Below are positions 42,521 to 51,211 of a DNA stretch of 64,000 nt, one piece after another. The DNA is taken from the NCBI GenBank assembly GCA_031431475.1, contig JANPDL010000035.1, positions 186,001-250,000 of the forward strand. Direction: 5' to 3'. The stretch comes from JADCCX01 sp031431475 (GTDB taxonomy: Bacteria > Pseudomonadota > Alphaproteobacteria > Rhizobiales > Beijerinckiaceae). Position 1 is the stretch's first letter, and each line of letters begins with the position of its first letter. The translations under genes and the position numbers were made by a program. The notes under the pieces are model-generated. The model had not been told where the DNA came from and ran no database searches. It was given only the letters and a program-made list of their open reading frames with translations.

Positions 42521-44791
42521 TCAGACTTGGATCCCGTGCTTTTCGGCGAAGCCCATGAGCTGATCCCGCAGCGACGGGCAGCCATCACAATCCAGCAGCA
42601 TGGCGTCCAGCGCCGCGCTCGCCTCGCCGACATCGAGCCCCAGCAGCATCGCCTTCACAGGCCCGACAGAGGCCGGTGACATCGACAGGTTGCGGAAACC
42701 CATGGCGAGAAGCGCCAGCGCTTCCAGCGGTCTGCCCGCCATCTCGCCGCAGACCGTGACGGGCGTGCCTGCCGCATTGGCCTTGCGGGCAATCTGGGCC
42801 AATGCCCGGAGCATCGACGGATTGAGCGTATCGAACCGACCGGAGACGCGGCGGTTGTCGCGGTCGACTGCGAAGAGGAACTGCATCAAATCGTTCGAGC
42901 CGACCGAGATGAAATCGGCATGTTTCAGGATGTTGTCGAGATCGAACAGCAGCGAGGGCACTTCGAGCATAGCGCCAAGTTTGACGTCCCGCGGGCATTG
43001 ATGGCCGTGCTTCGTGAGATAGGCACGCTCGCGGTCCAGCATCGCCCTGGCTTGGCGGTATTCATCCACCGTCGCCACCATGGGCAGCATGATGCGTGCA
43101 GTGCGCCCGGCGCAGGCCTTGAGAATGGCGCGCATTTGGGCTTTCAGCAGCGCGGGCCTGTCAAGACCGATGCGGATAGCGCGCCAGCCCAAAGCCGGGT
43201 TTTCCTCCTCGACCTTGCGCATGTAGGGCAATATCTTGTCGCCGCCGATATCCAGCGTCCGGAAGGTCACAGGCTTGCCGCCGGCGGATTGCAGGATGGC
43301 GCGGTAGAGCGCTTCCTGTGCTTCGGCGCGCGGCATGGACGGGGCGACCATGAACAGGATTTCGGTGCGAAACAGGCCAATTCCAGTGGCATTCACCTCG
43401 GAAAGCTGCGGCATGTCCACCAGAAGCCCGGCGTTCATCTGCAACTCGATGGTCACGCCGTCCTTTGATACGGCAGGCAGATCACGCAAGGCGCGGTACT
43501 GCGCCTGCCGCCCGGCCCGGAGCCGCGCCTTCTCGGCATAACTCGCTTCCACAGTGGCGGGCGGGCGGATCTGCACATCGCCCGTGGAGCCATCCACGAT
43601 GATGGCATCGCCCTGCTCGACCAGACTGGTGATGCCCTGCACCTCGCCGACGCAGGGAACACCCAGAGCGCGGGCCACAACCGCGACATGGCTGGTGGAG
43701 CCGCCTTCTTCGAGAATCAAACCGCGCAGGCGCGAGCGCTCGTATTCGAGCAGCGCCGCAGGACCCATGCCACGCGCCACGAGGATGGCGTTTTCGGGCA
43801 ATGCACCCGCCGCCAGGGTGAAGGCTTCACCGGTCAGCTGGTGCAGCAGGCGGTTGGCCAGATCATCAAGATCGTGCAACCGTTCGCGCAGATACGGATC
43901 AGTCTGGCGCAGCAGCTTTGCCCGGTTGTCGGATTGCACACGCTCGACCGCTGCCTCCGCGGTAAGGCCGCTGCCGATGGCTTCCGTGAGACGACGCAGC
44001 CAGCCCCGGTCATGGGCGAACATGCGGAATGTCTCGAGAATCTCGCGGTGTTCGCCGGGTCCCGAGCCGTCGCTCTCGATCAACACGTCGATGGAGGCCT
44101 GCAGCGCATGAATCGCATCTTCCAGGCGCTTTATCTCAGCATCAGGATCATCCGCCACAAAGTTCTTGATGACGACCCGTGGCTCATGCAGCACCACATG
44201 GCCGAGGCCCACGCCATCGGCGATGGCAACACCGGTGAGCGTCAGCGCCTTGCGCAGCGCCGTGCCACCGGACGCAGGATTGGCCAGGGCTTCCAGCTCA
44301 CCGCCCGCCACCATCTCGGCGATGACCATGGCGGTCGTTTGAAGCGCCTCCATTTCCTCTTCGGTGTAAGTGCGCCGCGCCGAATTCTGCACGACAAGCA
44401 CGCCGATGGTGTTGCCGGCCCTGAGAATCGGCACACCGAGGAAGGAATTGTAGATCTCCTCGCCCGTCTCCGGCTTGTAGGAGAAGCGCGGATGCGTCTG
44501 GGCATCCGAGATGTTGAGGACTTCTGCTGTCTCGGCGATCAGGCCGACGAGACCCTCGCCAGCCGTCATGGTGGTGAGGTGGACAGCCGCACGGTTCAGG
44601 CCTTCGGTGGCATATAGCTCAAGCGTACCGTCGGCGCGCAGCACATAAACCGAGCAGACCTCCGCCACCATATTGGCGGCGATCAACACCACAATCCTGT
44701 CCAGACGCTCCTGCGCACTGACTGGATCCGCCATCACCTCGCGGAGCCGTCTCAGCAGGACGCGCGGTCCGGTCAGCGCCCCCCGCATCAT
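42521..44791 (-). CDS. ptsP: PEP-protein phosphotransferase PtsP (enzyme I-Ntr, GAF-linked)
   Basis: A 756-residue protein with an N-terminal GAF domain (about 25-165) and the enzyme I module: N-terminal helical region, phospho-histidine His368 in EEGGSTSHVAVVARALG, and the PEP-binding barrel (NATGIGLFRTEILFM, RTLDIGGDKILPY, GSNDLMQFLFAVDR, VCGEMAGRP). It starts the nitrogen-related phosphotransfer chain (PtsP to NPr to EIIA-Ntr) that tunes carbon and nitrogen metabolism. Length and order are normal for alphaproteobacteria. Confidence 0.97.
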   Translation of the reverse strand: MMRGALTGPRVLLRRLREVMADPVSAQERLDRIVVLIAANMVAEVCSVYVLRADGTLELYATEGLNRAAVHLTTMTAGEGLVGLIAETAEVLNISDAQTHPRFSYKPETGEEIYNSFLGVPILRAGNTIGVLVVQNSARRTYTEEEMEALQTTAMVIAEMVAGGELEALANPASGGTALRKALTLTGVAIADGVGLGHVVLHEPRVVIKNFVADDPDAEIKRLEDAIHALQASIDVLIESDGSGPGEHREILETFRMFAHDRGWLRRLTEAIGSGLTAEAAVERVQSDNRAKLLRQTDPYLRERLHDLDDLANRLLHQLTGEAFTLAAGALPENAILVARGMGPAALLEYERSRLRGLILEEGGSTSHVAVVARALGVPCVGEVQGITSLVEQGDAIIVDGSTGDVQIRPPATVEASYAEKARLRAGRQAQYRALRDLPAVSKDGVTIELQMNAGLLVDMPQLSEVNATGIGLFRTEILFMVAPSMPRAEAQEALYRAILQSAGGKPVTFRTLDIGGDKILPYMRKVEEENPALGWRAIRIGLDRPALLKAQMRAILKACAGRTARIMLPMVATVDEYRQARAMLDRERAYLTKHGHQCPRDVKLGAMLEVPSLLFDLDNILKHADFISVGSNDLMQFLFAVDRDNRRVSGRFDTLNPSMLRALAQIARKANAAGTPVTVCGEMAGRPLEALALLAMGFRNLSMSPASVGPVKAMLLGLDVGEASAALDAMLLDCDGCPSLRDQLMGFAEKHGIQV

Positions 44792-44890
44792 GTCTTTTGT
44801 CTCATTGTCCGGCCGAATGGCATGATTCAGCTATAGGTGATGCGCCTTGCAAGGAGCAAGCCATTCAAGCCCAATGTTTTGCCAATACCC

Positions 44891-46321
44891 TCACACCCTG
44901 TCTTCCAGCGGGAACACCTTGGCCGGATTCAGCACCCATTGTGGATCGAACACCGCCCGTGCGCGCATTTGCTGGTGCAGGTCCTCGCGGTTGAACTGAT
45001 GGGTCATCAGATCACGCTTCTCGATACCGACGCCATGCTCGCCCGTGAGGCACCCCCCGACATCGACACAGAGCCTGAGAATATCCATGCCCGCTGCTTC
45101 GGCTTTCTCCGCTGATTCGGGGTCGTTCACGTCATACATCACCAGCGGATGCAGGTTGCCGTCACCGGCGTGGAAGACATTGGCCACGCGCAGGCCGTAG
45201 CCCTTCACGATCTCGTCGATACGTGTCAGCACCTCCGGCAAACGGCCCGTTGGGATAGTGCCATCCATGCAGATATAATCTGCAATGCGGCCCGTGGCAC
45301 CAAAGGCGGACTTTCGGCCTTTCCAGATCGCGGCGGTCTCCATGGCGGACTTTGATTCCTTCACCACCTTCACGTGGTGTTCTTTCGAGATGGCAATGAT
45401 CTTGGCCAGCATCGCATCCATTTCGGCATCCGACCCCTCGACCTCGATGATCAGCAGCGCCGCCACATCCATGGGATAGCCCGCTTTGGCATAGGCCTCG
45501 CAGATATCGATGGCTTCCTTGTCCATGTATTCCATCGCGACCGGCACGATGCCCGCGCCTATGATGGCGGCGACACAGGTGCCTGCGTCCTCCGGCCGGT
45601 CGAAGCCGAACAGCACAGGACGCGCACCTTCCGCCAGCGGCAGAATACGCACGGTCGCCTCGGTCACGATGCCGAGCTGTCCCTCGGAACCGCAGACCAG
45701 ACCCAGAAGGTCATAGCCCGGCGCATCCATGGCCTCACCACCCAGATCCACCACTGTGCCATCAAGCAGTACCAGCTTCACGCCCAGCAGGTTGTTGGTG
45801 GTGACACCGTATTTGAGGCAATGTGCACCGCCCGAATTCATCGCGATATTGCCGCCGATGGAACATGCGAGCTGCGACGAGGGATCGGGCGCATAGAAGA
45901 AGTTCTCACCCGAGACATGGGCGGAAATGCCAAGATTGGTGATGCCGGCCTGCACACGCATGGTGCGGTTGGCATAGCTGACGTCCAGCACTTTGTTCAT
46001 CTTGGAGACGCCGATGACCACGGCATCCTCCTGCGGGGTTGAACCACCGCAAAGCGATGTACCCGCACCGCGGGGCACCACGGGAACGCCGTTATCGCCG
46101 CAGAATTTCAGCACAGCGCTGACCTGATCCGTCGTTTCAGGGAGCACGACAATCATCGGCAGGCGCTTGTAGGCCGTGAAGGCATCGGTCTCGAACGGGC
46201 GGCGCTCGTCCTCCGTCGTGATCAGCGATGCCGGAGGGATAAGTTTCGACAGGCCGTCGATAAGAAAGGCACGGCGCGCGATGATATCGGCCTTGGGTGC
46301 CGGGAAGGCGATGGCGGTCAT
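44891..46321 (-). CDS. FAD-linked oxidase, GlcD / D-lactate dehydrogenase type
   Basis: A 476-residue flavoprotein with the PCMH-type FAD-binding domain (VVPRGAGTSLCGGSTP, DPSSQLACSIGGNIAMNSGG, YDLLGLVCGSEGQLGIVTEATV) and the C-terminal cap domain with NVFHAGDGNLHPL and GGCLTGEHGVGIEKRD. Members oxidise glycolate, D-lactate or 2-hydroxyglutarate; the glcE and glcF subunits of glycolate oxidase are not next to it. AGGAG precedes the ATG at 46321, so longer frames upstream are rejected. Divergent from a LysR regulator with a shared palindrome. Confidence 0.93.
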   Translation of the reverse strand: MTAIAFPAPKADIIARRAFLIDGLSKLIPPASLITTEDERRPFETDAFTAYKRLPMIVVLPETTDQVSAVLKFCGDNGVPVVPRGAGTSLCGGSTPQEDAVVIGVSKMNKVLDVSYANRTMRVQAGITNLGISAHVSGENFFYAPDPSSQLACSIGGNIAMNSGGAHCLKYGVTTNNLLGVKLVLLDGTVVDLGGEAMDAPGYDLLGLVCGSEGQLGIVTEATVRILPLAEGARPVLFGFDRPEDAGTCVAAIIGAGIVPVAMEYMDKEAIDICEAYAKAGYPMDVAALLIIEVEGSDAEMDAMLAKIIAISKEHHVKVVKESKSAMETAAIWKGRKSAFGATGRIADYICMDGTIPTGRLPEVLTRIDEIVKGYGLRVANVFHAGDGNLHPLVMYDVNDPESAEKAEAAGMDILRLCVDVGGCLTGEHGVGIEKRDLMTHQFNREDLHQQMRARAVFDPQWVLNPAKVFPLEDRV

Positions 46322-46388
46322 GGGCAGCTCCTGATTGCGCCATTGTAGCGGAGGCGGGGCGAAACGGAACGTGGAATTGCGACGCAGG

Positions 46389-46411
46389 ATTGTTTCTCTG
46401 GAAGAAACAAT
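46389..46411. promoter_or_regulatory. Palindromic operator in the LysR/oxidase intergenic gap
   Basis: ATTGTTTC (46389-46396) and its exact reverse complement GAAACAAT (46404-46411) flank seven bases. It sits midway between the two divergent starts, where LysR-type regulators usually bind (T-N11-A-like dyad). Confidence 0.6.
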
Positions 46412-46445
46412 TGCCAATGATCTTTTCTGCTGCATACTCCCTTCC

Positions 46446-47372
46446 ATGGATCGTCTGGCCGAACTCGACATCTTCGCCCGCGTCGTCACAGCGGGGTCCA
46501 TGTCGGCTGCTGGGCGGGAACTGGGGCTATCCCCTCCCGTCGTTTCCAAGCGCATCAAGAGCCTGGAGGAGAGGCTCGGCACGCGCCTGCTGCAGCGGAC
46601 GACGCGACAATTGGCGCTGACCGAATCCGGCAAGGGTTTCTATGAGCGCGTGGTGGCGATCCTCGCGTCGGTCGACGAAGCTGAGGCCTGGGTTTCGCGC
46701 CGCGCTGCTACTGCGCGCGGCACCTTGCGGGTGTCTGCCCCCACATCTTTCGGACGCATGCATATCGCGCCGCATCTCGTCGTGTTCCTCAAGGCCTATC
46801 CCGAGATCACCATCGATCTGTCACTCTCCGATCAGTTCGTGGATATCGTGGCGGAGGGTTATGATCTCGCGATCCGCATTGCTGACCTGGCCGATTCGAG
46901 CCTCGTGGCCAAACGGCTGGCTCCCAACCATCGCGTGCTGTGCGCGACGCCGGGGTATCTCGAGGCGCATGGCAGGCCCGAGACACTGGCTGATCTGGCT
47001 AACCACAGGCTACTTCTGCACAATGCCGATCACTGGCGTCTGGAGGGCAAAAGCGGCCCCGCTGCCGTACGGGTGGAAAGCGCGGTGCGCACCAATTCCA
47101 GCGAGGTCATTCGCGAGGCGGTGCTGGCAGGGATGGGGATCGCGCTGCGTTCGACGTGGGATGTCGGGCCGGAGATCGACAGCGGCAAGCTGGTGATCGT
47201 GCTGCCGGAGTGGCATGCCTCGTCACGGGTTGCGGTGCACGCGGTCTATCCATCGCGGCGGCATCTTGCACACAAGGTGCGGGTATTCATGGATTTTCTG
47301 GGCGAGCGCTTCGGCAACCCGCCCTATTGGGACAAAGGGCTGGCGCTTCCGCCGTCAGCCCCGAAAGCCTGA
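46446..47372 (+). CDS. LysR family transcriptional regulator
   Basis: A 308-residue LysR regulator: winged helix-turn-helix at about 1-60 (MDRLAELDIFARVVTAGSMSAAGRELGLSPPVVSKRIKSLE) and an effector-binding domain beyond about 90 (FGRMHIAPHLVVFLKAYPEI, IRIADLADSSLVAKRL). It is divergent from the GlcD-like oxidase and probably controls it, perhaps sensing its 2-hydroxyacid substrate (inference). It ends one base before the bioY stop. Confidence 0.92.
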   Translation: MDRLAELDIFARVVTAGSMSAAGRELGLSPPVVSKRIKSLEERLGTRLLQRTTRQLALTESGKGFYERVVAILASVDEAEAWVSRRAATARGTLRVSAPTSFGRMHIAPHLVVFLKAYPEITIDLSLSDQFVDIVAEGYDLAIRIADLADSSLVAKRLAPNHRVLCATPGYLEAHGRPETLADLANHRLLLHNADHWRLEGKSGPAAVRVESAVRTNSSEVIREAVLAGMGIALRSTWDVGPEIDSGKLVIVLPEWHASSRVAVHAVYPSRRHLAHKVRVFMDFLGERFGNPPYWDKGLALPPSAPKA

Positions 47373-47972
47373 TCAGGCTGCCGTCTTCCTCGCGAGAACC
47401 GCGATCAGACCGACGGCGATGGCAGTCTTCAGCAGATCACCCAGCAGGAAGCCCTGAATGATCATCCAGGCCCGGTCAAAGCCGACGCCAGTGCCGCCAT
47501 TGGCCAAAGCCGCAAACTGGGCAAGCCACAGGCCGCCCATTGCAAAGAGAACCACCTTGCCCAGCAGGATGAGGCCTGTGAGCGGCAGGATGGAGCGCGC
47601 GGCACCCTTCTCGACGCCGTAGCCCACGATGGCTGTGAAAACGACAAAACCAGCAAGGAACCCGCCTGTGGGACCCATCATGTAGGCAGGGCCAGCGAAC
47701 GGACCTGCGAAGACCGGCGCACCCATCAGGCCATGGACGAGATACAACAGCACTGTCGCGACGCCGAGACGCCAGCCAAAGGCAGCACCGATTAGGGGTA
47801 GGGCAAGCGTTTGCATGGTCATCGGCACGGGATAGAACGGAACCTGGATCTTGGCGGACAGCGTCAGCAGCGCCACACCCGCGAAGGCAAGGGCGATCTG
47901 CCGCAGCAGCTTCTGCTCGCCAACGGCCCAGATGCGGTCAACCATTGGACCGGAAACAGTGGAAGTCGCCAT
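47373..47972 (-). CDS. bioY: Biotin transporter BioY
   Basis: A 199-residue S-component with six helices and the BioY pattern: SAKIQVPFYPVPMTMQTLALPLIGAAFG, LYLVHGLMGAPVFAG, GPTGGFLAGFV. BioY can take up biotin alone or with the BioMN energy-coupling module; neither bioM nor bioN is adjacent, so it may act as a solo transporter or use distant partners. No BioR box (TTATCTATAA) was found upstream. Confidence 0.94.
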   Translation of the reverse strand: MATSTVSGPMVDRIWAVGEQKLLRQIALAFAGVALLTLSAKIQVPFYPVPMTMQTLALPLIGAAFGWRLGVATVLLYLVHGLMGAPVFAGPFAGPAYMMGPTGGFLAGFVVFTAIVGYGVEKGAARSILPLTGLILLGKVVLFAMGGLWLAQFAALANGGTGVGFDRAWMIIQGFLLGDLLKTAIAVGLIAVLARKTAA

Positions 47973-48075
47973 GAGAATATCCCTTTGGAAAGCGTTGCCC
48001 GGCTTTCACTTCCTTCCGCTATAATGGCAGTCCAAGGTCCGCTCAAGCCGTCCGCCCGTATTTTATCGAGCAAGC

Positions 48076-49110
48076 ATGAAACCCGCTGAACTTCTCCATC
48101 CCCGCTCCGAAGGCCTGTGGTGCTCTCCGGGCGGGTTTTTCATCGACCCCGTGCGCCCGGTGGAGCGGGCTCTGATCACGCACGGGCATGCTGATCACGC
48201 GCGGGCGGGCCATGGTTCGGTGCTGGCCACACGGGAAACGCTGGGCATCATGGCGGTGCGCTACGGCGTGGATTTCGCAGCCAGCACGCAGGTGGCAGCG
48301 CTTGGCGAGACAATGACCATCAACGGGGTGACTGTGAGCTTTCATCCCGCTGGTCATGTGCTGGGCTCGGCACAGATCGCGGTGGAATATGGCGGCACCC
48401 GCATTGTCGTATCCGGTGACTACAAGCGTGCGGCAGACCCCACTTGCCTGCCATTCGAAGTCGTGCCGTGCGATGTCTTCGTCTCGGAGGCAACCTTCGG
48501 CCTACCGATCTTCCGGCATCCCGATACGGCGGGCGAAGTTGACAAGCTGCTGGCCTCGCTGCGGCTGTTCCCGGAGCGCGCCCATCTCGTGGGGGCGTAT
48601 TCGCTAGGGAAGGCCCAACGCATCGTGCGGCTGATCCGGCAGGCGGGCTATGACCGGCCGATCCACGTGCATGGCGCGATGGAAAAGCTGATGGCTTTCT
48701 ATCAATCGGAAGGTATCGATCTTGGCGAGATTATCCCGGTGCGCGCCGGAGACCGGGCCAAACTGAAGGGCGAGATCATCCTGTGTCCGCCGGGTTCGTT
48801 GCAGGATCTCTGGTCGCGGAAATTTCCCGATCCGGTCACGGCCTTTGCCTCGGGGTGGATGCAGACGCGGGCACGGGCACGGCAACGCGGCGTGGAACTG
48901 CCGATGATCGTCTCGGATCATGCGGACTGGCCGGACCTTTGCCGCACAATCCGCGAAACCGGCTGTTCCGAACTCTGGGTGACGCATGGACAGGAAGATG
49001 CGCTGGTGCACTGGGCGGGGACGCAGGGGATCAGGGCGCAGCCACTGAATCTCGTGGGTTATGGTGATGATGGCGAGGCGGAGCCTGTGGCCGAGGAACC
49101 CGCCCCATGA
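48076..49110 (+). CDS. Ligase-associated DNA exonuclease (MBL fold)
   Basis: A 344-residue metallo-beta-lactamase/beta-CASP-like nuclease with HGHADH at 36-41, PAGHVLGSAQIAVE, VSGDYKRAADPT and the later SDHADW and THGQEDAL motifs. This subfamily (homologous to the Pseudomonas LexO/Exo5'-type enzyme in the Lhr gene cluster) is encoded with a DNA ligase and acts in DNA repair. The next gene, overlapping by four bases, is that ligase. Confidence 0.9.
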   Translation: MKPAELLHPRSEGLWCSPGGFFIDPVRPVERALITHGHADHARAGHGSVLATRETLGIMAVRYGVDFAASTQVAALGETMTINGVTVSFHPAGHVLGSAQIAVEYGGTRIVVSGDYKRAADPTCLPFEVVPCDVFVSEATFGLPIFRHPDTAGEVDKLLASLRLFPERAHLVGAYSLGKAQRIVRLIRQAGYDRPIHVHGAMEKLMAFYQSEGIDLGEIIPVRAGDRAKLKGEIILCPPGSLQDLWSRKFPDPVTAFASGWMQTRARARQRGVELPMIVSDHADWPDLCRTIRETGCSELWVTHGQEDALVHWAGTQGIRAQPLNLVGYGDDGEAEPVAEEPAP

Positions 49111-50753
49111 ACCACTTCGCTGCACTTCTCGACAAGCTGGCCTATGAGCCGCGCCGCAATGCCAAGATCACGCTGATCGCGGATTTCTTTCGCGCCACGC
49201 CTGATCCCGAGCGTGGCTTCGTGCTGGCCGCGATGACCGGCGGCCTTGTGTTTGCACAGGCCAAAGCCGGGCTCATCCGCCAGCTCATTGCTGAGCGAAC
49301 GGACCCGGTGCTGTTTGCGCTGTCCTATGATTACGTCGGCGATCTCTCGGAGACCGTGGCTCTGCTGTGGCCTGCGCCCACCTTCCCAACCGACCAGAAT
49401 GCGCCCACCCTCTCCGCCGTCATCGAAACCCTCGCCACGGCCCATAAATCCACTTTGCCCAAACATCTCGCGGGCTGGCTCGATGCGCTGGATGAAACCG
49501 GGCGCTGGGCGCTGCTGAAGCTGATCACCGGGGGGTTGCGCATCGGCGTTTCGGCGCGGCTCGCCAAGACGGCGGTGGCGGAACTGGGCGGCTTCGAGCC
49601 CGATGCCATCGAGCAGGTCTGGCACGGATTGTCGCCGCCCTATCGTGATCTCTTCGCCTGGGTGGAGGGCAAGGGCTCACGGCCTGCGAGCGATGATCCG
49701 GCCCCGTTTCGCCCTGCGATGCTAGCCCATGCCATTGAGGACGGCGATTTCGGGAAGCTCGACCCTGCTGATTTCACAGTGGAATGGAAATGGGACGGTA
49801 TCCGCATTCAGGCGGCTTCCGGCATGGGCTTGCACGGCAAGCGCATAACGCGGCTCTACTCCCGCACAGGCGAGGACATCTCGAATGCCTTCCCTGATCT
49901 GCTGGATGCCATGACGTTTGATGGAGCCATCGACGGCGAATTGCTCGTGCTGCGCGAGGGGCGCGTGCAGAGCTTCAACGTGCTGCAGCAGCGGCTTAAC
50001 CGGAAGCTTGTCTCGGCCAAACTGATCGCGGAGTTTCCGGCGCATATCCGGGCATATGATTTGCTCGTCGATGGCACGGAAGACATACGGCCCCTGCCGT
50101 TCATGGAGCGTCGCCAGCGGCTGGAGATGCGGCTGGCGGGCGCGGTCAACCCCAGGTTCGATCTCTCCGCATTGATTCCCTTCACGTCTTGGGAGCAGCT
50201 GGCGGCAGCGCGCGCCGATCCGGCTTCAGCCGGGGCAGAAGGCGATGCCGAAGCGGTCGAAGGCTGCATGATCAAACGGCGGGACAGCCCCTACCTGCCG
50301 GGGCGACCCAAGGGCCTGTGGTTCAAGTGGAAGCGCGACCCCATGGTGGTGGATGCCGTGCTGATGTATGCACAGCGCGGCCATGGCAAGCGCTCGTCGT
50401 TCTATTCCGATTTCACCTTCGGCGTGTGGAAGGGGGAGGCTCTCGTTCCCGTCGGCAAGGCCTATTTCGGCTTCACGGACGAAGAACTGGTGCAGCTCGA
50501 CCGTTTCGTGCGCAAGCACACCATTGATCGCCACGGACCGGTGCGCGTGGTGACGGCCACTGCCGAAACGGGGCTGGTGCTGGAGGTGGCGTTCGAGGGA
50601 ATCAACCGCTCTCCCCGCCATAAATCCGGCGTGGCCATGCGCTTTCCGCGCATCGCTCGCATCCGCTGGGACAAGCCGACGAAGGAAGCCGACAGGCTGG
50701 AAACGCTGGAGAGGCTGATCGAGGGAAAGCTGGAAGCGGCAATCCGCCCTTGA
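49107..50753 (+). CDS. ATP-dependent DNA ligase (Lhr-cluster type)
   Basis: A 548-residue ligase. The N-terminal helical DNA-binding domain occupies about 1-200, then the adenylation domain with the nucleotide-binding lysine Lys228 (EWKWDGIR, motif I), motif III DGELLV, motif IIIa region and motif V LWFKWKRDP, and a C-terminal OB domain. It seals DNA nicks using ATP, in contrast to the NAD-dependent LigA. It is translationally coupled to the exonuclease gene. The helicase and phosphoesterase usually found downstream are absent. Confidence 0.94.
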   Translation: MNHFAALLDKLAYEPRRNAKITLIADFFRATPDPERGFVLAAMTGGLVFAQAKAGLIRQLIAERTDPVLFALSYDYVGDLSETVALLWPAPTFPTDQNAPTLSAVIETLATAHKSTLPKHLAGWLDALDETGRWALLKLITGGLRIGVSARLAKTAVAELGGFEPDAIEQVWHGLSPPYRDLFAWVEGKGSRPASDDPAPFRPAMLAHAIEDGDFGKLDPADFTVEWKWDGIRIQAASGMGLHGKRITRLYSRTGEDISNAFPDLLDAMTFDGAIDGELLVLREGRVQSFNVLQQRLNRKLVSAKLIAEFPAHIRAYDLLVDGTEDIRPLPFMERRQRLEMRLAGAVNPRFDLSALIPFTSWEQLAAARADPASAGAEGDAEAVEGCMIKRRDSPYLPGRPKGLWFKWKRDPMVVDAVLMYAQRGHGKRSSFYSDFTFGVWKGEALVPVGKAYFGFTDEELVQLDRFVRKHTIDRHGPVRVVTATAETGLVLEVAFEGINRSPRHKSGVAMRFPRIARIRWDKPTKEADRLETLERLIEGKLEAAIRP

Positions 50754-50807
50754 CCATAGGCGTGCCACCACGCTCAATGGCGTTGCTCACTACAGAAAGC
50801 CCGCGCC

Positions 50808-51203
50808 TTGCCCAATTCCCCCGATCCCGCCGCCAGCCCGCGCGGCACGCTCACGCTGCGCATCTCCGCCATGCCGGCCGACACCAATGCCAACGGCGAT
50901 ATCTTCGGGGGCTGGGTGATGGCGCGCATGGATCAGGCCGGTGGCATCGCGGCGGTTGAGCTGGCGCAGGGCCGGGTGGTGACGGTGAAGGTGGACGCCA
51001 TGCATTTCATCCGGCCCATGAAGGTGGGTGATGTGCTGTGCGTCTATACGGACCTCGCCAAGGTCGGCAACACCTCGCTCACCCTGCGCATCGAGGCCTG
51101 GGCGCAGCGCTTCCAGACACGGAACATGGAGAAAGTGACGGAGGCGACGTTCATCTTCGTGGCGATTGACGATGACGGCAAGCCAAGGGTGGTGCCGCAA
51201 TAG
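50808..51203 (+). CDS. Acyl-CoA thioesterase, YciA-like hotdog fold
   Basis: A 131-residue hotdog-fold protein with the YciA signature AMPADTNANGDIFGGWVMARMDQAGGIAA, KVDAMHFIRPMKVGDVLCVY, and TEATFIFVAID. It hydrolyses acyl-CoA thioesters. The only suitable start for a complete domain is TTG at 50808; the ATG at 50871 would cut off the first strand. It lies 55 bases after the ligase and eight bases before the AEC carrier gene. Confidence 0.9.
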   Translation: MPNSPDPAASPRGTLTLRISAMPADTNANGDIFGGWVMARMDQAGGIAAVELAQGRVVTVKVDAMHFIRPMKVGDVLCVYTDLAKVGNTSLTLRIEAWAQRFQTRNMEKVTEATFIFVAIDDDGKPRVVPQ

Positions 51204-51211
51204 GCATCACC

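Noticed and set aside
47973..48075. BioR operator or riboswitch upstream of bioY
   Set aside because: No TTATCTATAA-like palindrome or conserved RNA fold is visible in the gap.
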